A DNA stretch of 64,000 nt from Bacteroidales bacterium (GTDB lineage Bacteria; Bacteroidota; Bacteroidia; Bacteroidales; UBA932): contig JAQXOE010000049.1 in the NCBI GenBank assembly GCA_029098505.1, positions 1 through 64,000 of the forward strand. The letters are read 5' to 3'. Shown here piece after piece: positions 56,601-63,985 of the stretch. The translations under genes were made by a program, and so were the position numbers. Each line of letters begins with the position of its first letter. Position 1 is the stretch's first letter. Under the pieces are notes generated by a model. It ran no database searches. It worked only from the letters and a program-made list of their open reading frames with translations, and was not told the DNA's origin.

Positions 56601-56691
56601 CGGAGGCTCATTGTGGGCGGATATGACGAAAAATGGCGTCTCTTCGCAGGGACACCATCATATAGGCTTCGTTTTCAGCGTTAATCTTTAA
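53623..56691 (+). CDS. Predicted gluzincin metallopeptidase / TolB-like propeller / outer-membrane barrel fusion
   Basis: The protein (1022 aa) has a signal peptide (MKRQFPYILALSLLLPIAARA). Residues about 30-300 resemble peptidase MA-type gluzincins: HESRH at 130-134 (HExxH) in MLAIHESRHAAQLQ, and WFLEGDAVVAE with Glu172 as probable third zinc ligand, 38 residues later. Residues about 310-600 form a beta-propeller of TolB/PD40 style (GKLYFVSDRSGVNELYRLD). The last 400 residues look like a beta-barrel, with alternating aromatic strands and a C-terminal FVFSVNL. It is thus a predicted outer-membrane anchored peptidase; substrate unknown. ATG 53623 follows a -7 element by 6 bases. The domain calls are from motifs only. 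Confidence 0.78.
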   Translation: MKRQFPYILALSLLLPIAARAQFYTAGNDQGSLRWESFRTEDFKLIYPKGADSLARVYAYKLEQYKYDVGRSAGAYPNQNFRRPLPVVLHVQTAHSNGSVNWLPQGMNFYTLPDALSPDVLPWEDMLAIHESRHAAQLQLAGSKGFKGFKAVSGDLFGAALSALYPSDWFLEGDAVVAETGLTASGRGRSADFLEYYRAAFDEGDYRNWYRWRYGSYRHFTPDHYKIGYLTLGGARYLYDEPNFSAIYFDNTHGKFFPLAFDALNKTFKQVSGKKLKVVWNEIAAAQDSIWKEDIASRGEFAQRERVSPEARRFTQYTGTTALQGQLYSIRKGIASGYHLVRIGDDGSVSTLRPFASMTSALMASESDGRIYWSEVVPDRRWSLKGSSRIRFYDNNTGATRTLSRRGRLYNPAPNGDGSLLSVTGYPQNGGSEILVLDSFFGNETMSYKAPDHIQLVESAWLGDRIVASGLSADGFGLYDVSGGFSTLLEPRQAKIKQLRCQDGKLYFVSDRSGVNELYRLDASGVIQLSNNRLGASDFVVCGDSLYFSALTAEERAIYKAPINGPGRIDYGELYKHPIAEALSRQEAALAAADGKVALGAGNDIAISDARSYNKLLHLFKLHSWLPLYVDFDETANLSFETLTTNIGAGATAFFQNELGTAYGSLGVSATRPYNALTDAKEWRPGVHARFTYTGRYPVLKLSADLGNSHPYQYMLNTYSYGGTKYISLKCKELQHPSALLSAKVYVPFNFSGGGWQRGFIPQIKAALSNDFINTSIIENKVVQLMGEKKGAALLFSGLTPGEAVMLGRVTASVRAYSVLATPGSRKYPRFGAGGELGYSLRPALGSYFTPDMYFNIYGYLPGVMDTHGMRLALLGQYQFKGAFKDPYLRVLPRGFSAEYDLNQYLSARYPLQTVFNLDYDLPVVNLDWAGLGRLAYIKSVDLRPHFDFALYGGSEKYAEASLFSVGSELCLNLGNLAWVPYDTRIGLSYSFNGGSLWADMTKNGVSSQGHHHIGFVFSVNL

Positions 56692-56963
56692 TGCCTGTCG
56701 ACCCATTTCCAAAGGGCATACATCAGGGCTCCCCAGACGAAGAAGAGCACTATTGCCAGCCAAGTGGGCAATTGGGAGTCGTAAGCGTCATCCCTCACAT
56801 ATTTGTCGAAACCCGGTATGTCGGCATAGTAATAGGCTCCTGCGCCGAAGTCCAGGCCTTCCACCAATCCCAGCCCGTTCGCCATAATATAGACAGCGGC
56901 AATACAAATGACCACCGCCAGAATGACGGTGATCACTTTGAAAATTTTCTTTCTGTCAGACAT
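56688..56963 (-). CDS. Small two-helix membrane protein, 91 aa
   Basis: Two transmembrane helices (about residues 9-32, VITVILAVVICIAAVYIMAN, and 67-87, WLAIVLFFVWGALMYALWKW) flank a Tyr/Gly-rich periplasmic loop (GAGAYYYADIPGF). I do not know the family. It lies 44 bases downstream of yeiH in the same direction and may be cotranscribed, so it could be an accessory subunit. Its end overlaps the convergent metallopeptidase gene by four bases. Confidence 0.7.
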   Translation of the reverse strand: MSDRKKIFKVITVILAVVICIAAVYIMANGLGLVEGLDFGAGAYYYADIPGFDKYVRDDAYDSQLPTWLAIVLFFVWGALMYALWKWVDRH

Positions 56964-57007
56964 TTCGCTATTGTCGGCAAAGAAATTCTCCAGTTAAGTT
57001 CTCCGCT

Positions 57008-58327
57008 TTAGTTGAGAACAGGTATAGGGAAAATCTTGCCTGAGAGCAGGAACCAAACGGCAAAGAGGGTGAGGAGAATGTTGAAGGTCTGGCCTACGAG
57101 GTAGAGCCAAAGAACCTTTCCGCCCTGCATCTGCTTGATGATTTCCTTGAAATTGGTGCTGAGACCTATGCTGGTGAATGCGAGAACGAAACACCAGTTC
57201 TTGTACTGGTCGAGAACCTTGTTTATAGCGCTTACCTGATCAGCTCCGCAGAGGGGCTGGATGATGAATGAAGCCACGAGAGAAGCTACGAAGAAACCGA
57301 TGATGAACTTAGGGAAACGTACCCAAATCTCGGAAGCACCGACCTTCTGGGCTCCACTGTTGTCAACGCGGGTGGCGAAGAAGATAGCCACAAAGAAGGC
57401 AATGAAGCCGATGAGGATGTTCTGGATGGACTTGACAAGGACGGCTGCGGTTTGAGCCTCTCCTCCGAGGGCTGTTCCTGCAACGACAACTGCGCCTGTG
57501 CTGTCCACTGTTCCTCCGATGAGCGCGCCACCCATAATAGGGCTCATTCCGCAAGCCTTGATGAGCATAGGCTCAAATACCATCATAATGATAGTGAAGA
57601 TGATGGAGATAGATACTGCGAGAGAGAGGTCGTCCTTCTTCGCCTTAGCGGCAGCACCTGTGGCAATCGCCGCAGAGGTTCCGCAGACGCTGGTAGCTGC
57701 CGCAAGGGTGATGATAAGAGGCTTGTTGTTCATCTTAAGCACCTTGTTTGCAAACCACCACATAAAGATGATGACTATTGGAGTCACAATCCAAGCTATA
57801 CCGAGGCCATAAAGACCGAATTTGGCAATATTGGAGAACAGTACGGAGAAGCCCATTATCACGAGACCGGCCTTGATGTAGAATTCGGTCTGGAGAGCAG
57901 GCTTGAGCCACTTCGGCGTACCTACTGTATTGGCAATGAGCAGGCCGATGATAAGAGCCCAGAATGCCCATTCAAGATAACGGTTGAGTGTGTACTCAGC
58001 GCTTACAAGACGTACGATGATGGCAATCACGAACAGCATCAGGAAGGCCGGAACGAATTCCTTCAGCTTGTGGCCTTGAATCTTGACTGCAGCACCGAAA
58101 ACTAGGAGAAGAACTGCAACTGTGAGCAGAAGCTTTCCGAAGAAGGCCCAACTGAACTGGCTGAAGAGGCTTTTGGCTTCAACGCCTTGCTCGCCAAGGG
58201 TCCAGGTTCCGAACTTCAGGGCCGAGAAGTCGAACCATCCTGTCAGAACTGAAATACCTGCAATGAGGATGATTATAAAACCAATCCAACACGCCATCCA
58301 GTCTTCTGATTTAAAATTCTCTTTCAT
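57008..58327 (-). CDS. YeiH-family putative sulfate exporter
   Basis: The 439-aa protein has about eleven TM helices and the family's signature glycine/serine stretches: SVCGTSAAIATGAAAKAKKD, GALIGGTVDSTGAVVVAGT and FVLAFTSIGLSTNFKEI. YeiH proteins (UPF0324) are annotated as putative sulfate or small-anion exporters, often in cysteine or taurine contexts; the real substrate is unclear. The promoter is at 58401-58408, back to back with the CpXC gene's. The 91-aa membrane protein follows 44 bases later. Confidence 0.9.
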   Translation of the reverse strand: MKENFKSEDWMACWIGFIIILIAGISVLTGWFDFSALKFGTWTLGEQGVEAKSLFSQFSWAFFGKLLLTVAVLLLVFGAAVKIQGHKLKEFVPAFLMLFVIAIIVRLVSAEYTLNRYLEWAFWALIIGLLIANTVGTPKWLKPALQTEFYIKAGLVIMGFSVLFSNIAKFGLYGLGIAWIVTPIVIIFMWWFANKVLKMNNKPLIITLAAATSVCGTSAAIATGAAAKAKKDDLSLAVSISIIFTIIMMVFEPMLIKACGMSPIMGGALIGGTVDSTGAVVVAGTALGGEAQTAAVLVKSIQNILIGFIAFFVAIFFATRVDNSGAQKVGASEIWVRFPKFIIGFFVASLVASFIIQPLCGADQVSAINKVLDQYKNWCFVLAFTSIGLSTNFKEIIKQMQGGKVLWLYLVGQTFNILLTLFAVWFLLSGKIFPIPVLN

Positions 58328-58400
58328 AACTGTATGATTTAGATGTTAGTACTATGTCTTTCCAAGTAGTATTTTTCCTACGGACCAAGGCTGTGACCGA

Positions 58401-58408
58401 CAAATTTA
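58401..58408 (-). promoter_or_regulatory. Probable -7 promoter element of the yeiH-like gene
   Basis: TAAATTTG on the minus strand, about 73 bases before ATG 58327. It stands 12 bases from the oppositely directed element at 58421-58428, so the two promoters overlap in their upstream regions. Confidence 0.45.
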
Positions 58409-58420
58409 ATCATTTTTATT

Positions 58421-58428
58421 TATTTTTG
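58421..58428 (+). promoter_or_regulatory. Probable -7 promoter element of the CpXC gene
   Basis: TATTTTTG matches TAnnTTTG. The ATG at 58435 begins 6 bases later, the same spacing as at 53609-53623, implying a leaderless transcript unless the ATG at 58453 or 58468 is used. Confidence 0.45.
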
Positions 58429-58434
58429 TCATAA

Positions 58435-59100
58435 ATGTATTTTTTGGCAGATATGAGAAGTGAAATTATGGCAGCCTGCACCCATTGCGGCGAAAAACAT
58501 AAAATAACGGCATACAGCAGCATCAATGTAGCCGAAACACCTGAATTGAGGGAAAAGGTTCTGGACGGCTCCCTCTTTATGTGGGAATGCCCGCATTGCG
58601 GCAGCTTGAACCTTATACAGAGCCAGACTCTGTATCACGACCCGGTTGAAAAGTTAATGATTTGGTCCACAGGGGATTCCCGGGAGTTGGAGACTCAAAT
58701 CGCGACCGCATACTCCAAGGTGGAGGAGATGGCTGACTACACTGCCCGTTTCACTGCCGACATAGGCTCGCTCATTGAAAAGGTGAAGATTTTCGCCTCG
58801 GGACTTGACGATATCGTGATTGAAATGTGCAAGTACGTTACCAAACTGGAACTCAGGGACAAGGACAAGGCTCACGCGGAAGAAATAAATGCCGCACCGT
58901 TCAAGTTCCTTAAACTCGACGGTGCGGACAATGAAATCACACTTGCCTATCCTGTTGGCGGGGAGATGCAGATGGTGGCAATAGGCTTCAACGTCTATGA
59001 AGACTGCCGCGGCATAGTATCACGCAATCCTGAAGTCTCCAAAGCCGCTGCCGGCTTCACCAGGGTGGATGCGGAGTGGCTTTCCCGCTTTTTCAGATAA
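58435..59100 (+). CDS. CpXC domain protein
   Basis: The protein (221 aa) has two Cys pairs near the N-terminus: CTHCGEKH and WECPHCGSLN, the CPxC pattern that names the CpXC domain and probably binds zinc. The rest is mixed alpha/beta with the EKLMIWSTGDS segment and a helical region (residues about 90-145). CpXC proteins are uncharacterised cytoplasmic proteins. Three ATGs (58435, 58453, 58468) could be the start; the first is taken because it spaces best to a promoter, though only the later ones leave the Cys region near the terminus. It is divergent from the yeiH-like gene and convergent with galK. Confidence 0.85.
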   Translation: MYFLADMRSEIMAACTHCGEKHKITAYSSINVAETPELREKVLDGSLFMWECPHCGSLNLIQSQTLYHDPVEKLMIWSTGDSRELETQIATAYSKVEEMADYTARFTADIGSLIEKVKIFASGLDDIVIEMCKYVTKLELRDKDKAHAEEINAAPFKFLKLDGADNEITLAYPVGGEMQMVAIGFNVYEDCRGIVSRNPEVSKAAAGFTRVDAEWLSRFFR

Positions 59101-59140
59101 GCCTTTTATGTCAGACTATTCAGGACGGAAGCCGAATGGG

Positions 59141-60289
59141 TTATGCCCTGCCTGCTCCATCTGAAATCACGACAGGATATACCTTAGGGGCGTGACCGAA
59201 GCGGGCGGTGAACTGCTCCACAGCAGCATCGATGAATGGCTGATAGAGTTCCTTCTTCACCAGGTTGATGGTACAGCCTCCGAAGCCGCCACCCATTACA
59301 CGTGAACCTGATACGTCCATCTTTCTGGCAAGCCTGTTAAGGAAATCAAGTTCCTCGCAGCTGACCTCGTAGAGGCGGCTCATACCGAAATGAGTCTGGT
59401 ACATCATCTCCCCTGCTGTTTCATAGTCATTCCTTTCAAGAGCGTCGCATACGTCAAGCACTCTCTGGACCTCTCCTATAACATACTCTGCACGAAGGAA
59501 ATCCTCCTGGGAAATCTCCTGACGCACTTCCTCGAGCCAAAGCCTCTTGGCGTCGCTAAGGAATTCTACCTCGGGATGATTCTTTCTGATGGCGGTGGCT
59601 GCATTCTCACAGGATTCGCGGCGCTTGTTGTATGCTGATGAAGCCAGTTCGTGCTTCACGCACGAGTCAATAAGCACGAGCTTATACCCGGCAGCCTCGG
59701 GGTTGAACGGGAAGTATTTGTATTCGAGAGTCTTGCAATTGAGACGTATCAGGCAACCGGCCTTTCCGAAGCAGGAAGCGAACTGGTCCATAATACCACA
59801 TTTCACACCGCAATAATTGTGTTCAGTGCTCTGGCCTATCTTGGCGAGCTCGAAGAGGTCGATACCATTGCCATTAAGCTCATTGATCGCGTAAGCGAAG
59901 GTGCTTTCGAGGGCGGCTGACGATGAAAGACCGGCACCGAGAGGAACATTGCCGGCGAATACAGCATTGAAACCTGCCACTCTGCCGCCACGTTTGATGG
60001 TTTCGCGGCAGACTCCGAAGATGTAGCGTGCCCAGGACTGGTCAGGCTTGTCCTCCTCCTTCAGACCGAACTCGACATATTCGTCACAGTCGATGGAGAA
60101 GACCTTCACCTTTTCACTGCCGTTGAGGGCAATTTCAGCCAGTATGCACTTGTCAATGGCGCCCGGGAAGACATAGCCTCCATTATAGTCGGTATGCTCA
60201 CCGATGAGATTGATTCTTCCGGCTGATTTGAAGAACTCTCCTTCATTTCCGAAGAGGTCCTTGAATTTCTTTTGAATCAGGTCTTTCAT
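59141..60289 (-). CDS. galK: Galactokinase
   Basis: GalK (382 aa) phosphorylates alpha-galactose at C1 in the Leloir pathway. All three GHMP-kinase motifs are clear: GRINLIGEHTDYNGG (motif 1), VPLGAGLSSSAALE (motif 2, ATP loop) and GSRVMGGGFGGCTINLV (motif 3). ATG 60289 gives the normal N-terminus; the upstream extension to 60343 runs into the preceding gene. It follows the EEP-family gene by 50 bases. galT and galE are not in the window. Confidence 0.96.
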   Translation of the reverse strand: MKDLIQKKFKDLFGNEGEFFKSAGRINLIGEHTDYNGGYVFPGAIDKCILAEIALNGSEKVKVFSIDCDEYVEFGLKEEDKPDQSWARYIFGVCRETIKRGGRVAGFNAVFAGNVPLGAGLSSSAALESTFAYAINELNGNGIDLFELAKIGQSTEHNYCGVKCGIMDQFASCFGKAGCLIRLNCKTLEYKYFPFNPEAAGYKLVLIDSCVKHELASSAYNKRRESCENAATAIRKNHPEVEFLSDAKRLWLEEVRQEISQEDFLRAEYVIGEVQRVLDVCDALERNDYETAGEMMYQTHFGMSRLYEVSCEELDFLNRLARKMDVSGSRVMGGGFGGCTINLVKKELYQPFIDAAVEQFTARFGHAPKVYPVVISDGAGRA

Positions 60290-60339
60290 TATTTGGTTAT
60301 TGTCTTTTGTGTTGATGTTGCAAATCTCGCAAAAAAATG

Positions 60340-61314
60340 TCAAAATCCAAGAGGCCGGAACGGCTTCTGTTCAGCTTCGAAAACGCGAACAATGATGGGC
60401 AGATGGTCGGAGACGCCGCCAAGCCAGCGCGGGCCGGAATAGGTTCTGAGCGGCTTTTCGCCGGAATGTGCCGCATCCTTTGTCATCAGGAAAGGAGGCG
60501 CGAGCACTTCGAATTCGCTGCGGGAAGCCAGCGGCGGCGAGACAAAACAAAGGTCTATGAGCTCCCATTGGCCATTGAAGCGTATACTCCCCCTTTGTTT
60601 GCCGCTTTTATGGCAATAAATGAGCGAGGGCTCGAGGACCGCAAAGAGCGGGCTGTCGGGACCGTCATTGAAATCCCCCAAGGCTAGCCTGTTGCCCCAA
60701 CCTTCCCGCGCCAATGAATCGGAGATAAAGCGCAATCTCCCGGCCGCGACTTCCCTGCGCCAGTCTTCAGCTCCACCATATTTCGAAGGCAAATGATTGA
60801 CCATCAAGGCAATACTGTCACCTTCCGCGCTCAGGAGCTGTGCGAGGAGTATGTCCCTGGTTCGAAGGCCTTCCGCTTCCACTCGACAGGCCCGGGAAGA
60901 GAGCAGCTTCACTCTGGAACTGCGATAGAAGAGGGCGCAGTCTATTCCCCGCGGGTCCGGGGAATCATAATGGACATAGCGGTAATCCGTCTTCCTCAAC
61001 AAAGTGGAACTCAATATGCTTTTGAGGACAAAGGCGTTCTCAATCTCAGCAACGGCTATCACGTCAGGCAGCCTGCCCTGCTCCGATGCCGTCCAGAGCA
61101 CGGTCTTGGCAAAGGATGAGCATTTGAGCCTGAAGCGTTTCCTAGTCCAGTGCCGCTCCCCGCCAGAAGAGAATTCTGTATCTGACTCTCCGCCTCCCGA
61201 GTCCCTGTAGTCAAAGAAATTTTCCAGATTCATAAACATAGCCAGAAAATCCGGATCCTGTGCGGTAAGCGGAAACGGGATAAGAATCAGCAGTATGGCC
61301 AATATAGCTTTCAT
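60340..61314 (-). CDS. Secreted endonuclease/exonuclease/phosphatase-family protein
   Basis: The 324-aa protein has a signal peptide (MKAILAILLILIPFPLTAQ) and the EEP fold motifs in order: MNLENFFD (Asn), VAEIEN (Mg-binding Glu), GIDCALFYR, VNHLPSKYGG (His), LGDFND (Asp/Asn) and GVSDHLPI (Asp-His). This places it with DNase I-like phosphodiesterases, acting outside the cytoplasm. The substrate (nucleic acid, phospholipid or sugar phosphate) cannot be told from motifs. TATATTGG 10 bases before the ATG may be a weak -7 element. Confidence 0.87.
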   Translation of the reverse strand: MKAILAILLILIPFPLTAQDPDFLAMFMNLENFFDYRDSGGGESDTEFSSGGERHWTRKRFRLKCSSFAKTVLWTASEQGRLPDVIAVAEIENAFVLKSILSSTLLRKTDYRYVHYDSPDPRGIDCALFYRSSRVKLLSSRACRVEAEGLRTRDILLAQLLSAEGDSIALMVNHLPSKYGGAEDWRREVAAGRLRFISDSLAREGWGNRLALGDFNDGPDSPLFAVLEPSLIYCHKSGKQRGSIRFNGQWELIDLCFVSPPLASRSEFEVLAPPFLMTKDAAHSGEKPLRTYSGPRWLGGVSDHLPIIVRVFEAEQKPFRPLGF

Positions 61315-61396
61315 ACTGCCAATATAGGCACCAATTCACCAAAGCTTGATAAAAATCATAAAAAGCTTCTATAAAAAAAGTATCAATTATTTTGAG

Positions 61397-61404
61397 TAAC
61401 TTTG
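61397..61404 (+). promoter_or_regulatory. Probable -7 promoter element of ychF
   Basis: TAACTTTG matches TAnnTTTG and gives a leader of about 45 bases before ATG 61456. It lies upstream of or within the longer reading frame that starts at 61402, which supports the shorter start. Confidence 0.5.
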
Positions 61405-61455
61405 CCCGACCTTAACTGCCAATCCCTCCGAGGATTGCGAAAACTCTATTTTGAT

Positions 61456-62559
61456 ATGTCATTGAAATGCGGAATTGTCGGACTTCCTAATGTCGGAAAA
61501 TCGACTCTCTTCAACTGTATAAGCTCTGGAAAAGCTCAGAGCGCCAATTTCCCATTCTGTACCATTGAGCCAAACCTGGGCTCGACCAATGTGCCTGACA
61601 AGCGTCTTGAAGCCCTTTCGGAGCTCTGCCAGCCAAAGCGCACCATACCGGCAACCGTCGACATCGTCGATATTGCCGGCCTCGTAAAGGGCGCCAGCAA
61701 GGGCGAGGGACTGGGAAACCAGTTCCTGGCGAACATTCGCGAAACCGATGCCATACTCCACGTGCTGAGATGCTTCGATGACGATAATATCGTCCACGTC
61801 GACGGCAGTGTGGATCCGGTAAGGGACAAGGAGGTAATCGACACCGAACTCCAGATCAAGGACCTTGAAACGGTCGAGACCCGCTTGGCAAAGGTATCGA
61901 AGCAGGCGAAGGTAGGAGCGGACAAGGAAGCCAAAAAGCTTTGCGCAGTGCTGGAAAAGTACCGTGCCGCCCTGCTTGAGGGTAAGTCCTGCAGAAGCGT
62001 AGAGCTGGCCAATGAAGAAGAAGAAAGTCTTGCTAAAGAGCTGTATCTGCTTACAAACAAGCCTGTTATGTATATTTGCAATGTCGATGAAGCGTCAGCT
62101 GTCAGCGGCAATAAGTATGTCGATGCGGTTCGCGAGGCTGTGAAAGACGAGCAGGCGGAGATTCTGGTAATCGCCGCAAGGACTGAAGCCGATATTGCCG
62201 AAATCGAGGATTATGAAGACCGCAGGATGTTCCTTGAGGAGATTGGGCTTGAAGAGTCGGGGGTGGTACGTCTGATTCAGAGCGCTTACCGTCTTCTGGG
62301 TCTTCAGACTTTCTTTACCGCCGGTGCGGATGAGTGCCGTGCTTGGACTATACGCAAGGGGGACAAGGCTCCGCAGGCTGCAGGTGTTATACACTCGGAT
62401 TTCGAGCGCGGCTTTATCCGTGCTGAAGTCATCAAGTACGAGGACTATATGAATTACAAGACTGAGGCAGCTGTCCGTGCTGCTGGAAAGATGGGCATTG
62501 AAGGCAAGGAATACGTGGTTCAGGACGGCGATATTATGCACTTCCTCTTTAATGTCTAG
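61456..62559 (+). CDS. ychF: YchF/OLA1-family ATPase
   Basis: YchF (367 aa) is a ribosome-associated Obg-family P-loop protein that prefers ATP over GTP. It shows the P-loop GLPNVGKSTLFN, DIVDIAGLVKGASKGEGLGN in switch II, NVDE in the G4 position, and a C-terminal TGS domain (FTAGADECRAWTIRKG ... VQDGDIMHFLFNV). G4 here is NVDE rather than NKxD, which fits the ATP preference of the family. The start gives MSLKCGIVGLPNVGKS, as usual. Confidence 0.96.
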   Translation: MSLKCGIVGLPNVGKSTLFNCISSGKAQSANFPFCTIEPNLGSTNVPDKRLEALSELCQPKRTIPATVDIVDIAGLVKGASKGEGLGNQFLANIRETDAILHVLRCFDDDNIVHVDGSVDPVRDKEVIDTELQIKDLETVETRLAKVSKQAKVGADKEAKKLCAVLEKYRAALLEGKSCRSVELANEEEESLAKELYLLTNKPVMYICNVDEASAVSGNKYVDAVREAVKDEQAEILVIAARTEADIAEIEDYEDRRMFLEEIGLEESGVVRLIQSAYRLLGLQTFFTAGADECRAWTIRKGDKAPQAAGVIHSDFERGFIRAEVIKYEDYMNYKTEAAVRAAGKMGIEGKEYVVQDGDIMHFLFNV

Positions 62560-62566
62560 AAGCATA

Positions 62567-62610
62567 TAAGTAGCAATATGGCAGCCACATGGCTGCCATA
62601 TTGCTACTTA
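62567..62610. repeat. Perfect 20-bp inverted repeat between convergent genes
   Basis: TAAGTAGCAATATGGCAGCC (62567-62586) is followed by the 4-base loop ACAT and its exact complement (62591-62610). It begins 8 bases after the ychF stop and ends 14 bases before the opposing gene's stop. It probably ends transcription in both directions or protects 3' ends, but neither strand has a T run after the stem. Confidence 0.85.
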
Positions 62611-62623
62611 CTATCCATTACCG

Positions 62624-63898
62624 CTAATTCTGCAACTGGCCGAGAACCTCGAAATAAGCCTTGCCATTGCTGAAGATCATTCTGTAGACGGTGTCGTCAA
62701 CCTTGTAGTATTCGTCTCCCATTAGAGTGATAATCTCATAGTCATCAGGAAGCTCAGCTATGAGCGCTCCGGCAGGAGGGACGATGGTTTGATATTGCCC
62801 GTCAGCACCCTCGATGAAGAAAATTCCGTCATCGTAATAGTACTTCACATTGGCATCGGCATAACTCTGGAAGAGGCCGAGACGTGTCGCAAGGTCGTAA
62901 GAAGCTGCGGCAGCTGGTGCCCTGTCGGCAATTATCTGGTTCTGGGCCGCGATATTGGCATTGTTGCGTGCAATGATTTCGTTCTGCTCCTGGATGGTGC
63001 GATAGTTGTCATTGATGCGCGAATACGTCCTGTATATGGTATTGTAATACGCGAAATCAAGAAGAACGAGGTCAAGCTGGTACATTGCGCGGTCGAAGAA
63101 GATGCCGAACGGCGGCCTGCAGACGTGATAGCAATTATCCCAGTATCTATAATAGATGCCGTCACAGTAATAGTAATCAATACCCCAATGAACGTGTACA
63201 CGGTGACGTGGAGGAAGGGTATGAACGCGGTAACCGAAATAGTGCGGACCGGCGTTGTAGAAAACCGTTGGATGTCCGTGCTCTATGAAAGCCCTTTCAC
63301 TTGGGGCAATTCTCGGTTCCATAGGGCGGCGTGAAACTTGCTTCAGCTTATCCTGACCGGGACGGCTGGCAACCTGACGGGAATTCGATGGAACTGCCTG
63401 TCTTGTGGCCGCTGATTGTGTTTGGCGCGAAGATGAAGAGCCGACGCTCCTTGAAGGGCCACCTGCTCTCAAACCGGAACGGTCAACAGTAGCAGAAGAA
63501 CCCGTCTGGCGGCGTGCATTGCCGCTCTGGGTAGTGGTACTGCGGTTCTGAGTTGAAGTACTGCGGTTCTGAGTTGAAGTGCTACGGTTCTGAGTTGAAG
63601 CACTGCGGTTCACTGACGAAGACTGTCTGGTCGAAGAAGAACCGGAATTATTGATACTGCCCTGCTGTCTGTTCTGGGACGAGGACTGGCGGCTTACAGA
63701 TGAAGATGACCTGTTCGCAGAACTGCTTGAACGGCTGGCAGAGCTGCTGCTTGAACGGCTGGCAGAGCTCGATGAGCCTGAACGGGAAGACGAAGTAGTA
63801 GAGCCCGTACTCCTTGACTGAGCATATGAAATCTCAGGTGATAGAGTCAAGGCCGTGGCGAATATGGTGACTACCACAAATCTGAAGATGTTTCTCAT
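62624..63898 (-). CDS. Ser/Arg-rich DUF6515 family secreted protein
   Basis: The 424-aa protein has a signal peptide (about residues 1-26, ending SYAQ), a low-complexity region rich in Ser, Arg, Gln and Asn (about 27-190), and a C-terminal DUF6515-type part (about 205-424) with HVHWGIDYYYCDGIYYRYWD and two similar YYDDGIFFIEGADGQY / GDEYYKVDDTVYRM units. The Tyr-rich units resemble a small beta fold repeated twice, which occurs in Bacteroidota secreted proteins of unknown role. The low-complexity region includes tandem repeats of seven codons (63539-63611). It converges with ychF across a 20-bp palindrome. Confidence 0.83.
   Translation of the reverse strand: MRNIFRFVVVTIFATALTLSPEISYAQSRSTGSTTSSSRSGSSSSASRSSSSSASRSSSSANRSSSSVSRQSSSQNRQQGSINNSGSSSTRQSSSVNRSASTQNRSTSTQNRSTSTQNRSTTTQSGNARRQTGSSATVDRSGLRAGGPSRSVGSSSSRQTQSAATRQAVPSNSRQVASRPGQDKLKQVSRRPMEPRIAPSERAFIEHGHPTVFYNAGPHYFGYRVHTLPPRHRVHVHWGIDYYYCDGIYYRYWDNCYHVCRPPFGIFFDRAMYQLDLVLLDFAYYNTIYRTYSRINDNYRTIQEQNEIIARNNANIAAQNQIIADRAPAAAASYDLATRLGLFQSYADANVKYYYDDGIFFIEGADGQYQTIVPPAGALIAELPDDYEIITLMGDEYYKVDDTVYRMIFSNGKAYFEVLGQLQN
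63539..63611 (-). repeat. 21-base tandem repeat (seven-residue STQNRST unit)
   Basis: About 3.3 copies of a unit with the core GGTTCTGAGTTGAAG (plus strand) encode STQNRST repeats. A separate 24-base repeat with core CTGCTTGAACGGCTGGCAG lies at about 63723-63767. Both suit replication slippage, so copy number may vary. Confidence 0.75.
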
Positions 63899-63966
63899 AA
63901 TTCTCTAATGTTTGTTGTTCAGTTCAAGTCCATAGACGACGGAATCGAAAAATTGTTAATAAAGAA

Positions 63967-63985
63967 GGGCAATATTGTTTTGCCC
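63967..63985 (-). terminator. Possible terminator of a gene beyond the right edge
   Basis: GGGCAA (63985-63980 on the minus strand) and TTGCCC (63972-63967) form a 6-bp stem with a 7-base loop followed by TTCTTTATT. The gap 63899-64000 contains nothing else of note. Confidence 0.4.
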
